Shown: positions 35,437 through 44,878, counted from the first letter of the stretch. The stretch: 64,000 nt of DNA from Paludibacter sp. (GCA_023666945.1 JAMPAY010000012.1:1-64000); one strand, 5' to 3'. Notes: generated by a model not told the origin, from the sequence alone. A program made the numbers and translations.

Positions 35437-35661
35437 CTGCTTTTCTTTGAATTACGCAATAGATAATACAAAGTTTTTTTCTAAAAAATCAGCATCTTAT
35501 GTTACTATTTGTATGGATGCTGTTATATGTGGCGCAATGCTTTGTATCACCTGAGTGCTTATCAACCCCACTCTAACGATTGTCGGTTTGCCTCGTTAAC
35601 TGATTTATAGGTTAAAATTCCGGATGCCGTATTTCAACTTGCAGATATAAGAGAAAAAGAG

Positions 35662-35669
35662 TACCTTTG
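35662..35669 (+). promoter_or_regulatory. promoter -7 box of the DUF4199-glycosyltransferase pair
   Basis: TACCTTTG matches TAnnTTTG. Because it overlaps the first codon of the longest open frame (35667), the real start of the next gene must lie downstream, at 35745. Confidence 0.7.
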
Positions 35670-35744
35670 CAAACAAAATATACAGTATATACAACAATTA
35701 ACAATAGGGTTGAGTACCCTTTTATTATATCAAGTCTACTTTTT

Positions 35745-36263
35745 ATGGATAACGAACAGCCATCCGCTTCAAGCACTCCCCTAACCTACACTATGCGTTA
35801 TGGTTTGGTAACAGGTGCTTGTTTTACAGCCAATTTTCTTTTATCGGCAGCAAACAACATGCAGTTAGCGATGCTCACTTATTTAATAAGTCTCTATGTA
35901 TGGATATTTACCTATAAAAACACATGCACTTTTCGAGACAAAGCCTGCAAAGGGGCTATAGGCTATTGGTCGGTAGTATCGTATATAGCCATGCTGTTTT
36001 TCTTTGGCTCCTTGATAGCAGGTACCATAATGCTTATCTACACAAAATATATTTCCCCCGATTATTTGAACAACCTCTTTGACCAATCGATGCTGCTTTT
36101 AGAAGAAATAGGTATCGATTTGCCTGAACCACAAATAGACCAATTACACAACTTACTACGCCCAAGCAACTATGTTTTACAATTTATCGCCGGCAAATGT
36201 TTAGGCGGTTGCTTATTGGGCATGTTGTATGCATTTTTTATCCGTAAACAAGCAGACGTATGA
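35745..36263 (+). CDS. DUF4199 family membrane protein
   Basis: A 172-aa inner-membrane protein, start chosen at the ATG at 35745 because of the promoter. It shows about four membrane segments: TMRYGLVTGACFTANFLLSA, MLTYLISLYVWIFTYKNT, YIAMLFFFGSLIAGTIMLIY and a C-terminal FIAGKCLGGCLLGMLYAFFI. Between spans three and four is a soluble loop. DUF4199 proteins are Bacteroidota-specific and very often directly precede a glycosyltransferase 2 gene, as here with a 4-nt overlap. They are thought to work with the polyprenyl-phosphate glycosyltransferase, but the role is unproven. Confidence 0.78.
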   Translation: MDNEQPSASSTPLTYTMRYGLVTGACFTANFLLSAANNMQLAMLTYLISLYVWIFTYKNTCTFRDKACKGAIGYWSVVSYIAMLFFFGSLIAGTIMLIYTKYISPDYLNNLFDQSMLLLEEIGIDLPEPQIDQLHNLLRPSNYVLQFIAGKCLGGCLLGMLYAFFIRKQADV

Positions 36264-37210
36264 ACATATCTGTAGTTATTCCTTTGTATAATGAAGCCGA
36301 GTCACTACCCAAATTACAAAATTGGATAGTACGTGTTATGGATGCCAATGGCTTTAGTTATGAAATTATCTATGTCAACGACGGTTCCACCGACCAATCG
36401 TGGCAAGTTATAGAACAACTGCATTCGCAATCTTCGCATATTCACGGTATTAAGTTTCGCCACAACTATGGCAAATCGGCTGCTCTGTATTGCGGTTTCC
36501 AACTTGCACAGGGTGATGTTGTCATAACCATGGATGCCGATTTACAAGACTCTCCCGATGAGATTCCCGAACTCTACCGCATGATTACAGAAGAAAACTA
36601 CGACTTGGTAAGCGGTTGGAAGAAAAAGAGATACGATAATACATTCACCAAAAACATCCCTTCCAAATTGTTCAATGCAACAGCCCGCAAGGTAACAGGA
36701 TTGCATTTGCACGACATGAACTGCGGCTTAAAAGCCTATAAGAAAGAGGTGGTGAAAAATATCGAAGTATTCTCTGAAATGCATCGATATATTCCGTATC
36801 TTGCCAAAACAGCCGGTTTCACTCGCATAGGTGAAAAAGTCGTACAACATCGTAAACGTGAATTCGGCACCAGCAAATTCGGATTAAATCGTTTCGTAAA
36901 TGGCTATTTAGACCTGATGACCCTATGGTTCTTGACAAAATTCGGAAAACAACCCATGCACTTTTTCGGTTTTGTGGGTACAATGATGTTTCTGATAGGT
37001 TTAATCGCAATTATAGTGGTGGGTTCCCACAAATTGATTGCCATAGCACAACACACGCCTGCCATATTGGTAACCGACAGTCCGTATTTCTACTTATCTA
37101 TCCTAGCCATGATTCTGGGTATGATGCTGTTTCTTGCCGGATTTCTTGCCGAACTTATCATCCGGAATTCTCAAGAGCGCAACAACTATCTGATAGAGAG
37201 TAATTTCTAA
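36260..37210 (+). CDS. family 2 glycosyltransferase, polyprenyl-phosphate type
   Basis: A 316-aa GtrB/DPM1-like enzyme that moves a sugar from a nucleotide donor to a polyprenyl phosphate at the inner membrane. The GT-A fold begins SVVIPLYNEAESLPKL, followed by YEIIYVNDGSTDQSWQVIEQ. The donor/metal motif is VITMDADLQDSPDEIPELY (DxD around residue 93). MNCGLKAYKKEVVK and the QHRKREFGTSKFG motif are characteristic. Two C-terminal membrane spans (about 233-258 and 270-295) are present. It overlaps the DUF4199 gene by 4 nt and is followed by a strong terminator. Confidence 0.92.
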   Translation: MNISVVIPLYNEAESLPKLQNWIVRVMDANGFSYEIIYVNDGSTDQSWQVIEQLHSQSSHIHGIKFRHNYGKSAALYCGFQLAQGDVVITMDADLQDSPDEIPELYRMITEENYDLVSGWKKKRYDNTFTKNIPSKLFNATARKVTGLHLHDMNCGLKAYKKEVVKNIEVFSEMHRYIPYLAKTAGFTRIGEKVVQHRKREFGTSKFGLNRFVNGYLDLMTLWFLTKFGKQPMHFFGFVGTMMFLIGLIAIIVVGSHKLIAIAQHTPAILVTDSPYFYLSILAMILGMMLFLAGFLAELIIRNSQERNNYLIESNF

Positions 37211-37256
37211 TACTACATCCTCTTACGTAACAATAGCGACAAAGTACGCATCATCA

Positions 37257-37305
37257 AAAACAAGAAACTCGACTACAAAAGACATGTAGTCGAGTTTCTT
37301 GTTTT
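37257..37305. terminator. bidirectional terminator between the glycosyltransferase and metK
   Basis: A 20-bp perfect stem: 37257-37276 (AAAACAAGAAACTCGACTAC) with 37286-37305, loop of 9 nt, T tract at the right end and A tract at the left. It lies between convergent genes. Confidence 0.92.
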
Positions 37306-37390
37306 ACAACCATTCCGCTTTATCGTTAGCGTAACAATTCTATGTTATTCATTGTCATTTCAATCGATTTATACAATCGAAATAACACCA

Positions 37391-38632
37391 TCATAGTCCG
37401 AATGTCTTTCTAATATCCTCTATTCGGTCAAGTTTCTCCCACGTGAAGAGTTCTACTTCACGCGTAAAGGTTTGCCCATTGCCATCAACAAACGTTTTCG
37501 TAACGGTTTGCGGTGTACGTCCTACATGTCCGTACGAGGCTGTTTCTTCGTAGATAGGCTGACGCAATTTGAGCACTTCTTCTATAACTCCCGGACGCAA
37601 ATCGAATAGTTCCGTTACTTTTTGTGCTATCTCTGCATCGCTGAATGCAGTAAGATTTGTCCCATAAGTGTTGATGCAAATGCTCACCGGTTGCGCCACT
37701 CCGATAGCATAACTCACTTGTACCAACACTTCGTGTGCTACACCTGCTGCCACTAAGTTTTTGGCAATATGACGAGCCGCATAGGCAGCCGAACGGTCTA
37801 CCTTACTTGGATCTTTACCCGAAAATGCTCCGCCACCATGAGCACCACGGCCACCATAAGTATCTACAATTATTTTACGCCCTGTAAGCCCCGTATCGCC
37901 ATGAGGTCCTCCTATAACAAAATTACCCGTAGGATTCACCAATAGTTTGTAATCGCCTGCGGCCAACAATGCAGCGTACCGACTATCACGCGTTGCCACA
38001 CGCGGCAACAATATATCGACAATATCTTGGCGAATTTGCTCTTGCGATACCTCAGGATCATGTTGTGTAGACACCACAATTGTATCAATACGCATAGGAC
38101 GATTATTGTCGTCATACTCAATAGTAACCTGCGACTTTGCATCCGGACGCAACCACGTCATTTCTTTTCCCTCATGGCGAATACGTGCCAAGGTATAAAC
38201 CAGTGTGTGAGCAAGATCGAGTGTGAGCGGCATATAATTTTCAGTTTCATCGGTAGCATAACCGAACATCATACCTTGATCACCCGCTCCCTGTGTAAGC
38301 AATTCACCTCTTGATACACCTTGATTGATATCGGCAGATTGTTCGTGCAATGCTGTAAGAATACCACACGAATCGGCTTCAAACTTGTATTCGCTCTTAG
38401 TGTAGCCAATGCGCTTAATGGTATTACGCGCCACTTGTTGAACATCAACATAAACATTGCTGCGTACCTCTCCCGCCACAACCACCTGTCCGGTAGTAAC
38501 CAACGTTTCGCACGCTACATGTGATGCTGCATCTTGTGCCAAAAAAGCATCCAATACTGCATCGGAAATCTGATCAGCCACCTTGTCAGGATGCCCTTCC
38601 GATACAGATTCTGAAGTAAACAAATAAGACAT
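37391..38632 (-). CDS. metK: S-adenosylmethionine synthase
   Basis: A 413-aa enzyme making S-adenosylmethionine from ATP and methionine. Conserved blocks: [19 protein letters not shown] at the start, [18 protein letters not shown] (about residue 110), [20 protein letters not shown] followed by [15 protein letters not shown] (about 260-290). The longer open frame begins 16 codons upstream, but the start at 38632 gives the family N-terminus MSYLFTSES. It has a 190-nt leader from the promoter at 38826-38833 that contains a SAM-II-like aptamer (38732-38782), so expression is probably repressed by its own product. Confidence 0.96.
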   Translation of the reverse strand: MSYLFTSESVSEGHPDKVADQISDAVLDAFLAQDAASHVACETLVTTGQVVVAGEVRSNVYVDVQQVARNTIKRIGYTKSEYKFEADSCGILTALHEQSADINQGVSRGELLTQGAGDQGMMFGYATDETENYMPLTLDLAHTLVYTLARIRHEGKEMTWLRPDAKSQVTIEYDDNNRPMRIDTIVVSTQHDPEVSQEQIRQDIVDILLPRVATRDSRYAALLAAGDYKLLVNPTGNFVIGGPHGDTGLTGRKIIVDTYGGRGAHGGGAFSGKDPSKVDRSAAYAARHIAKNLVAAGVAHEVLVQVSYAIGVAQPVSICINTYGTNLTAFSDAEIAQKVTELFDLRPGVIEEVLKLRQPIYEETASYGHVGRTPQTVTKTFVDGNGQTFTREVELFTWEKLDRIEDIRKTFGL

Positions 38633-38644
38633 AATTTTAACAAT

Positions 38645-38782
38645 GTATTTGCATGTACAAATGCCAACGCCTTTGTCCACACGGGTTAAACTTATAAAAT
38701 TATGGAGAGCTTATCGGTCGTTACAAAAGAACGATTTTAGCATTTTTTCGTGTGGTTGCAAGCAGTCCAAATCTATCCACAT
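38645..38782 (-). ncRNA. SAM-II-type riboswitch with its expression platform in the metK leader
   Basis: Read on the minus strand, 38782-38732 holds P1 TGTGG (38781-38777) pairing with CCACA (38755-38751). The loop contains GATTTGGACTGCTTGCAA, and the tail reads CGAAAAAATGCTAAAATCG. SAM-II aptamers share exactly this order: P1, GATTT..., TTGCA, P1', an A-rich linker and GCTAAA. GATTT in the loop can pair with AAATC in the tail, giving the H-type pseudoknot. Downstream, CGTGTGG (38683-38677) is complementary to CCACACG of the aptamer (38755-38749), an alternative pairing. A small hairpin ATTTG/CAAAT (38645-38664) sits just before the metK start. Family match is by eye; no covariance model was run. 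Confidence 0.72.
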
Positions 38783-38825
38783 GGCTTGGGCAAAGTATTT
38801 TACCCCCCATTCCCAAATCGGGCTG

Positions 38826-38833
38826 CAAAGGTA
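38826..38833 (-). promoter_or_regulatory. promoter -7 box of metK
   Basis: Minus-strand TACCTTTG matches TAnnTTTG and sets the transcript start near 38819, upstream of the SAM-II-like aptamer, so the leader RNA includes it. Confidence 0.7.
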
Positions 38834-38907
38834 CAAAACACTATGCGATACTGCAAGTTTTTTCTTCGTTTTTTCTCCAACATATTTGTTTCGGGCTAAA
38901 AATGTTG

Positions 38908-38915
38908 TATCTTTG
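38908..38915 (+). promoter_or_regulatory. promoter -7 box of the AMP nucleosidase gene
   Basis: TATCTTTG matches TAnnTTTG, 58 nt before the ATG at 38974. An AT-rich repeat of TATAATATA type follows it. Confidence 0.65.
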
Positions 38916-38973
38916 CAAATTAAAGATATAATATAGATATAATATAAATATATACCAAAAAAACGTGACTGCC

Positions 38974-39750
38974 ATGCTGAAAACCAAAGAAGAAATAGTA
39001 GCCAATTGGTTACCTCGTTACACCAAACGCAATTTGGAAGACTTTACCGAATATATTCTGCTAACCAATTTCAACCATTATGTGGAATCGTTTGCAGAAG
39101 AAAACAATGTTCCTATTATAGGCAGAGACGGCAATATGCCCAATGCCAGTGCCAATGGTATCACTATTATCAATTTTGGTATAGGCAGTCCGAATGCGGC
39201 TCTTATCATGGATATGCTTTCCGCCATTCATCCGAAAGCCGTACTCTTTTTGGGAAAATGCGGTGGACTGCGCGACAAAAACAAAATAGGTGACTATCTG
39301 CTACCATCCGCCGCTATACGTGGCGAGGGAACAAGCAACGACTATTTCCCCATCGAGATTCCCGCCTTACCCGCTTTCAATTTGCTACGTTCTGTTTCAA
39401 CCAGTATCCGCGATTTCGGTCACGACTATTGGACGGGAACGGTCTACACCACCAACCGCCGCGTATGGGAACACGATGAAGCCTTCCGAGAGTATTTGCG
39501 CCAAACACGTGCTTATGCCGTTGATATGGAAACAGCAACCTTGCTGACCGTAGGGTTTCATAACAGCATACCCACCGGTGCATTGCTGCTTATATCTGAT
39601 ATGCCCTTACAGCCCAACGGCATAAAAACAGATGCCATGGACAAGAAAACCACCGCCCTATATGCCAAAGAACATTTGGAGATAGGCATCAACGCACTGA
39701 CAGCCATACAAAACAACGCCACAACACTCAAACACTTGCGTTTCGAATAA
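38974..39750 (+). CDS. amn: AMP nucleosidase
   Basis: A 258-aa enzyme that splits AMP to adenine and ribose 5-phosphate. It is the short Bacteroidota form, without the N-terminal regulatory domain of E. coli Amn (484 aa). The nucleoside phosphorylase fold is visible: ITIINFGIGSPNAALIMDML, AVLFLGKCGGLRDKNKIGDY, and the substrate Glu region in AYAVDMETATLLTVGFHN. LLLISDMPLQPNGIKTDAMD closes the active site. The open frame can start at a GTG at 38965; the ATG at 38974 is preferred. holA follows after 4 bp. Confidence 0.9.
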   Translation: MLKTKEEIVANWLPRYTKRNLEDFTEYILLTNFNHYVESFAEENNVPIIGRDGNMPNASANGITIINFGIGSPNAALIMDMLSAIHPKAVLFLGKCGGLRDKNKIGDYLLPSAAIRGEGTSNDYFPIEIPALPAFNLLRSVSTSIRDFGHDYWTGTVYTTNRRVWEHDEAFREYLRQTRAYAVDMETATLLTVGFHNSIPTGALLLISDMPLQPNGIKTDAMDKKTTALYAKEHLEIGINALTAIQNNATTLKHLRFE

Positions 39751-39754
39751 CCCC

Positions 39755-40783
39755 ATGGCGAAATATAACGAAGTAATAAGCGCACTGCAAAAACAGCACT
39801 ATGCACCCGTGTATTTTCTATATGGGGAAGAACCTTATTACATTGACTTGGTTGCCGATTATATAGAAAATAATGTGCTCGATCCGATGAACCGTGAATT
39901 TGACCAAACCATTATTTACGGTAAAGACTACGAACGCGACATGGCGCCCATCATATCCGCCGCCCGACGGTATCCGATGATGGCACAACAACAAGTTATC
40001 ATCGTAAAAGAAGCACAAAACATAAAGAATTGGGAACCTTTAGGCATTTATCTCAAACAGATGATGCCCACTACCCTACTTGTATTCTGCTATAAATACG
40101 GCACCCCCGACAAGCGACAAAAGGTGTTCAAGGAGTTGGAGAAAGCAGGGGGAATTATGATGGAGTCTGCCAAAGTCAGAGACTATAAGATACAAGCATG
40201 GATAGCAGACTATATCAAAGAATGGAATGCACAAAAAGGGCAACAAATACATATCGACGAAAAAATAGTAGCACTCTTAGCCGAGAGTTTGGGTAATGAC
40301 CTGCAACGAATAGTAAACGAATTGCAGAAATTAGTGCATGGTCTGCCTTCAGGAGAAACCCGCATTACTGCGGAAATAGTAGAACGCAACATAGGCATCA
40401 GCAAAGATTTTAATATATTTGAACTGGAAGATGCCTTGATAAAGGGTGATATACAGAAAGCGAACCGTATCGTCAAATATTTTGCAGAAAGCAAACAACA
40501 TCCGCTACAAAAAGAGATACTCTCGCTGTTCGGTTTCTTTCAGAATCTGCTTATCTACGAATACCTTCCTAACAAGCAAGAGCATCTTGCAGCCCAAGCA
40601 TTGGGCATCAATCCTTATTTCATAAAGAACTATGCGGCTGCAGCCAACCGTTTCAATGCAGGAAAAACTTTCCGCATAATAGGCTACATCCGAGAAGCCG
40701 ATGCACGCTCGAAAGGTATCAACTATCCGTCTGCCAACGAGCAAGAAATATGGAAAGAACTTATATATAAAATTATGCACTAA
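39755..40783 (+). CDS. holA: DNA polymerase III delta subunit
   Basis: A 342-aa clamp-loader subunit that opens the sliding clamp. The N-terminal AAA-like domain starts ALQKQHYAPVYFLYGEEPYY and continues IISAARRYPMMAQQQVIIVK and TLLVFCYKYGTPDKRQKVFK. The middle holds LAESLGNDLQRIVNELQKLV and a NIGISKDFNIFELEDALIKG segment, the conserved family region. The C-terminal helical collar domain ends with EIWKELIYKIM. As usual for delta, Walker motifs are degenerate. It lies 4 bp after the AMP nucleosidase gene and ends in a perfect hairpin. Confidence 0.93.
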   Translation: MAKYNEVISALQKQHYAPVYFLYGEEPYYIDLVADYIENNVLDPMNREFDQTIIYGKDYERDMAPIISAARRYPMMAQQQVIIVKEAQNIKNWEPLGIYLKQMMPTTLLVFCYKYGTPDKRQKVFKELEKAGGIMMESAKVRDYKIQAWIADYIKEWNAQKGQQIHIDEKIVALLAESLGNDLQRIVNELQKLVHGLPSGETRITAEIVERNIGISKDFNIFELEDALIKGDIQKANRIVKYFAESKQHPLQKEILSLFGFFQNLLIYEYLPNKQEHLAAQALGINPYFIKNYAAAANRFNAGKTFRIIGYIREADARSKGINYPSANEQEIWKELIYKIMH

Positions 40784-40825
40784 AAGTTACCTGCGCCTAA
40801 AGTTAACTTTAGGCGCAGGTAACTT
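40784..40825. terminator. bidirectional terminator between holA and the Smr gene
   Basis: A perfect 19-bp stem (40784-40802 with 40807-40825, core ACCTGCGCC/GGCGCAGGT) with TTAA loop, directly after the holA stop and between convergent genes. Confidence 0.85.
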
Positions 40826-40851
40826 AATGTACGCTTGGTTAATCGGCGTCG

Positions 40852-41448
40852 TTAGCGAATAGTTACCATTGTTGCACCAAAGCCATATTCGCGAAAAGAG
40901 GCATCCTGATAATCACACTTTGGATATTCTTTCTTCAATAGTTTCTCTATTTCCCTGCGTAATACACCTTCGCCTTTACCATGTATAAAAACTATCTTTT
41001 GCCCCCGATGTGCCACATGCGCTTGCATCGTATCGCGCACCACTTTCAACTGATAGAGCAACATATCGGCATTTGACATTCCCAAGGTAGTATCCAATAA
41101 CTGATGGATATGCAAATCAACCTCCACAATCTCGGGGTTCTTTTTCTTGTGTCGTGGAAGTTCGGTAACCACCTCCTCCACCTTATGAACATTCACGGGA
41201 ATATGTGTTTCGTGTTCCACCTTTGCAACACGAACTTCCCCCTTGGTGTCGGTTGCCGTTTGTAGTGCAAAATCAGAAGCAATAACAACACATTGTGAGG
41301 GAATAACAGGCAGTTCAAATCCGTCCTCATCTATAACATATACCAATTTGCGTTGTTCATCAATGCGAGTAACAATGCCACCACCTACTGAATCTAAGAA
41401 GCGAATGTGGTCGCCTACATGCGGATATTCTATTTGTCGTATCTTCAT
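40852..41448 (-). CDS. Smr domain-containing protein (DUF2027-type, shortened)
   Basis: A 198-aa protein. Residues 1-60 form a small beta domain (HVGDHIRFLDSVGGGIVTRI then DEQRKLVYVIDEDGFELPV) that resembles the KOW/Tudor-like start of DUF2027 proteins. A linker with KHHKKK-like basic residues follows. The C-terminal 90 residues are a Smr nuclease-type domain with VEVDLHIHQLL, KIVFIHGKGEGVLRREIEK and GFGATMVTI. Full-length DUF2027 proteins are nearer 340 aa, so the middle region is missing here. Smr domains bind or cut nucleic acid. It lies 15 bp after the DUF4139 gene. Confidence 0.85.
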   Translation of the reverse strand: MKIRQIEYPHVGDHIRFLDSVGGGIVTRIDEQRKLVYVIDEDGFELPVIPSQCVVIASDFALQTATDTKGEVRVAKVEHETHIPVNVHKVEEVVTELPRHKKKNPEIVEVDLHIHQLLDTTLGMSNADMLLYQLKVVRDTMQAHVAHRGQKIVFIHGKGEGVLRREIEKLLKKEYPKCDYQDASFREYGFGATMVTIR

Positions 41449-41463
41449 ACTTTACTTTTTTTA

Positions 41464-43065
41464 TCAATGGAAATTGATGTTCCAATCTTTAGGATATTTA
41501 ATTGTATAGCCTACCTGAATTTCTTTAATTTCACCGGGTTGCAACGTAAGGTCGTATGTAAGCACACCATTATCGGTATCACACTCCGTCCAACGTGTTG
41601 TTTTATCGGATATACTTACGTCTATTCCTTTGGTTGCGGAAATAGGATACGTTTCTTTCAGTGTTACAGTGGCTGCCGTGGTCAGATTATTCTTCACTGT
41701 AATCTTATAGAGTACCGTTATCTTTGTTTCGTTAGCAAGTTGCTTGGTTTGGCTATATTCGTTGATTCGCTCTCGTTTGACTGCAATCAGCGGTTCTTCT
41801 CCTAATGTAAGACTTATCTTTTTGTCTGCCGCCGAGAACCGCATATACTGCTCTCCATAGTATGTTCCCCTATAAGAAACAGACACATTACCATCTAACA
41901 ACATCCCGCTCGGGAAATCAAGCAACTGGGCTGCCAGATAAACCGTATTATCCATTTGCGGCAATGTGTACCATCCGTAACTTACATTGTCCACTGATTG
42001 CATTCCCAAGGCAATCACCTGCGGTTTACCGTTGGAAAATACCGTATAAGGCGTCGTTACATCAAATACTCTTCCGTCTCTGTCGGTATTATCTGCCGAC
42101 GAAGCACCGGCAGCGGCATCTTCCATTTCGAATACTGTTTCTACTGCATCGGTTGTCATCATATTGGTTCTATACAATACGGCGGCTTTGGGTCTAACCT
42201 GCATTTGTTGGCGTAATAACCATTTCGTTGGTTCCGGTGCGCTCAATCCCTGATGCGGCAATGCCGTAGAAAGCGTCAGATGCACATTCTCCCAATCAAC
42301 TCCCGTAGTTTGTGTAAGTAGTGCTTTGGAGTGCAACACCAACGGATCCTCTTGCGAAGCAACCGTTACTTCATAAGTGGGTTGCCACGATGCCGCATGC
42401 GTAAAATAGCATACTTTCACCTCTGCCTTGCAGGCTTGTGGTGCATTCAAGTGCAACGACAGCACACCTGTTTTACCTACATTATAGGCATTTGCCTGCG
42501 CAATACGTTGCTGCAATTCTGCAATACGTTTCTTAAGCAAGGTTTGCTCTTTTTCCGCCATGCTTTTTTGTGCATATAAACTTTTGGAGCGTTGTGCATA
42601 GTAATCAAGGTTTGTGTCTATCAAAGTACCTGTAATCACTTGCCGCTCTGCCGACATGGTCTGCCCCACTCCTTCATTCAAAAGGGTGAGCATCTGTTGC
42701 ACAGTGGCTATTTCGTTTTGCAACACCTCATAGCGTTCTTCCAAGGTTGTCAAAGAATCGTTCATCAATCGAAAAGCGAGCGATGTCTTTTCTATCGATA
42801 GATTGTCTATACTGTATTCGTGCGCCACCAAATTGACTCCATTTGACAAGGTTATCCTAAAAGTATTGACATCAGCCACAGGACTTAATCCCTCCAACAC
42901 GATTGTATTGTCTCCCTTTTCAACCGCCACATCAGCCACATGATGCAACTCTGCACCGGTACGAAATACTACCACATCGGATAGGGTTGCCGATTGTGTA
43001 ATAGCCTCTGCAGACAATGAGCAAGCCAGCATAACAATTGCTCCCAAACATTTACCTCTATTCAT
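41464..43065 (-). CDS. DUF4139 domain exported protein (MuiA-like)
   Basis: A 533-aa protein with a signal peptide (LGAIVMLACSLSAEA, about residues 7-22). The N-terminal DUF4140-like segment has VVFRTGAELHHVADVAVEKG and VLEGLSPVADVNTFRI. Residues 100-205 are a coiled coil (TLLKKRIAELQQRIAQANAY). The C-terminal DUF4139 domain includes YFTHAASWQPTYEVTV and GVDWENVHLTLSTALPHQG, and ends in LQPGEIKEIQVGYTIKYPKD. Relatives are called mucoidy inhibitor A; the function is unknown and likely periplasmic. It probably forms an operon with the Smr gene. Confidence 0.88.
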   Translation of the reverse strand: MNRGKCLGAIVMLACSLSAEAITQSATLSDVVVFRTGAELHHVADVAVEKGDNTIVLEGLSPVADVNTFRITLSNGVNLVAHEYSIDNLSIEKTSLAFRLMNDSLTTLEERYEVLQNEIATVQQMLTLLNEGVGQTMSAERQVITGTLIDTNLDYYAQRSKSLYAQKSMAEKEQTLLKKRIAELQQRIAQANAYNVGKTGVLSLHLNAPQACKAEVKVCYFTHAASWQPTYEVTVASQEDPLVLHSKALLTQTTGVDWENVHLTLSTALPHQGLSAPEPTKWLLRQQMQVRPKAAVLYRTNMMTTDAVETVFEMEDAAAGASSADNTDRDGRVFDVTTPYTVFSNGKPQVIALGMQSVDNVSYGWYTLPQMDNTVYLAAQLLDFPSGMLLDGNVSVSYRGTYYGEQYMRFSAADKKISLTLGEEPLIAVKRERINEYSQTKQLANETKITVLYKITVKNNLTTAATVTLKETYPISATKGIDVSISDKTTRWTECDTDNGVLTYDLTLQPGEIKEIQVGYTIKYPKDWNINFH

Positions 43066-43116
43066 AACTGCAATATTGATTGGTTAATATCTATATCTTC
43101 TCACACAAGAATACAA

Positions 43117-43152
43117 AATCCATGCCAAGCCACTCAGGGCAAGACATGGATT
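43117..43152 (-). terminator. terminator after the acyl-CoA synthetase gene
   Basis: AATCCATG (43117-43124) pairs with CATGGATT (43145-43152). In the minus direction TTTTG follows the stem. It ends the leftward transcript of the acyl-CoA synthetase. Confidence 0.6.
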
Positions 43153-43196
43153 CGATATTACACCTTCCGGCGAAAGGTATCATACGTAATCAAACA

Positions 43197-44843
43197 TCAT
43201 TTATATAGAAAACGTTTGATGCTCTTTTTGGGAGTTTTTTCAAACTCGTGTTCCATCAGTTCGATTTTGCTCACTTTGCTATATCCCGGCAACATATCAT
43301 TCAGTTTCTTCAAGTTTTCCATCATGATATCCATAATGCTTTTTTCGCCTTCTTCTTTGCCATCTAAAGCATAGTCGGGGAAAACCAGTCCTATAAGTCG
43401 GCCGTTACGCTCAACCACAATGCTCTCGGTTACTCCCTCCAGGTTGTTGAGTTTGTCTTCTATTTCTTCCGGATAGATATTTTGTCCGGATGCTCCGAGA
43501 ATCATGTTTTTGTTGCGTCCACGCAGGTAGATATAGTTGTCTTTATCAATGGTTCCGAGGTCGCCCGTCCGCATCCAACCATCGGGTTGCATTACGGCTT
43601 GGGTGGCTTCTTCGTTCTTATAATATCCTTCCATAACGTTTCTACCACGAACATAAATCTCTCCTATTTCTCCCCCTTCTTCCAAAGGCACTACCTTAGC
43701 CTCCATTCCCGGCAATATTTGCCCGCATGAGCGTGCTTTAAACACTTCGGGTTTTGATCCGCTCACCAAGGGGCCGCACTCGGTCATGCCATATCCTATA
43801 CTAATCGGGAAATGTATATCCATCAGGCACTTTTCTACCTCCGGATTGAGTGCAGCTCCTCCGCACAAGAAATATCGGATGTTCCCACCAAATGCGTTGA
43901 TAAGTTTCTTCTTGACCTGTTTTTTCAGAAATGATCCCACAATAGGGCTCTTCCACATTTTCTTGAAGAATGATTTGCTAACCACCGGATAGATACTCTT
44001 CTTATAGATTTTCTCTATCACCAACGGTACGGCAATTATCATATAAGGATGTACTTGCTGGAAAGCCTTAAGCAATGTTGTAGGCGTAGGTGACTTGCGC
44101 AGATAGTACACATGACACCCCGTGCATAACTGATAAAGGAAATCGCCCAACTGTCCGTACATATGCGCCAAAGGCAGCATGGAAACTTCTTCTTCGCCCT
44201 GCTTATTGGGTAATACTTCGCACGCCTGCTCTACATTTGAAGAAAGGCTTCTATAGGACAACATCACTCCTTTCGGGTCACCCGTTGATCCGGAAGTGTA
44301 ATTGATGAGTGCCAGTTCGTCCAAGTTATCGGTAGGAAAGCAAACATCGTCTTTTCCATATCCGTTGGGATAAGTTTCGTTGAAAAGTTGTTCACGTTGT
44401 GCAGCCGATTCGCTTACGGTATCGTCTTTGGCATAGATAAGCGAAAAATCTTCGATAGAGATGATGGCCTTTAACTGAGGCATTGCTGCTGCATCAAGGT
44501 TTTTCCAAACGTAAGGTCCTACAAAAAGGATTTTAGCATCTGAGTGATTAACCAAGCCGTGTATATCTTCACTCTTGAAATCTTGCAGTACAGATACGAT
44601 AACTCCTCGGAATGCTGCTATCGAAAGATAACTTATAACCCAATTCGACGAATTGCGTCCGCAGATTGCCATTTTGTCGCCTGCTTTCAATCCCAATGCC
44701 TTAAAGAGAGTACCCAACTCTGCAATTTTCCGCGCCATTTCTCCATAAGTGTAACTGCAATCCCCATCCAAATCGGTGATAGCCGGCTTTTCCCACTGTG
44801 CTTTGACAATGTCTTGCAAATAAGAAAAATAATGTTTAATCAT
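43197..44843 (-). CDS. AMP-binding acyl-CoA synthetase (long-chain fatty acid type)
   Basis: A 548-aa adenylate-forming enzyme that activates fatty acids as acyl-CoA or acyl-ACP. The P-loop is INYTSGSTGDPKGVMLSY (about residue 185). Further adenylation motifs are YGMTECGPLVSG (about 350), GWMRTGDLGTIDKDNYIYLR with GRNKNMILGASGQNIYPEEI (about 425-460), and the C-terminal lysine region KTPKKSIKRFLYK, which carries the catalytic lysine of the family. It lacks a membrane anchor. It stands alone between its own promoter (44871-44878) and terminator. Natural substrate not predictable beyond the long-chain class. Confidence 0.92.
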   Translation of the reverse strand: MIKHYFSYLQDIVKAQWEKPAITDLDGDCSYTYGEMARKIAELGTLFKALGLKAGDKMAICGRNSSNWVISYLSIAAFRGVIVSVLQDFKSEDIHGLVNHSDAKILFVGPYVWKNLDAAAMPQLKAIISIEDFSLIYAKDDTVSESAAQREQLFNETYPNGYGKDDVCFPTDNLDELALINYTSGSTGDPKGVMLSYRSLSSNVEQACEVLPNKQGEEEVSMLPLAHMYGQLGDFLYQLCTGCHVYYLRKSPTPTTLLKAFQQVHPYMIIAVPLVIEKIYKKSIYPVVSKSFFKKMWKSPIVGSFLKKQVKKKLINAFGGNIRYFLCGGAALNPEVEKCLMDIHFPISIGYGMTECGPLVSGSKPEVFKARSCGQILPGMEAKVVPLEEGGEIGEIYVRGRNVMEGYYKNEEATQAVMQPDGWMRTGDLGTIDKDNYIYLRGRNKNMILGASGQNIYPEEIEDKLNNLEGVTESIVVERNGRLIGLVFPDYALDGKEEGEKSIMDIMMENLKKLNDMLPGYSKVSKIELMEHEFEKTPKKSIKRFLYK

Positions 44844-44870
44844 ATTTTTTTAGTATTTAATTTTGCTGCG

Positions 44871-44878
44871 CAAAGGTA
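44871..44878 (-). promoter_or_regulatory. promoter -7 box of the acyl-CoA synthetase gene
   Basis: Minus-strand TACCTTTG matches TAnnTTTG, 28 nt before the start codon. Confidence 0.7.

Noticed and set aside
38633..38680. Longer start for metK
   Set aside because: The extra 16 codons lie in the leader RNA with the riboswitch-like element, and MSYLFTSES at 38632 is the usual start.
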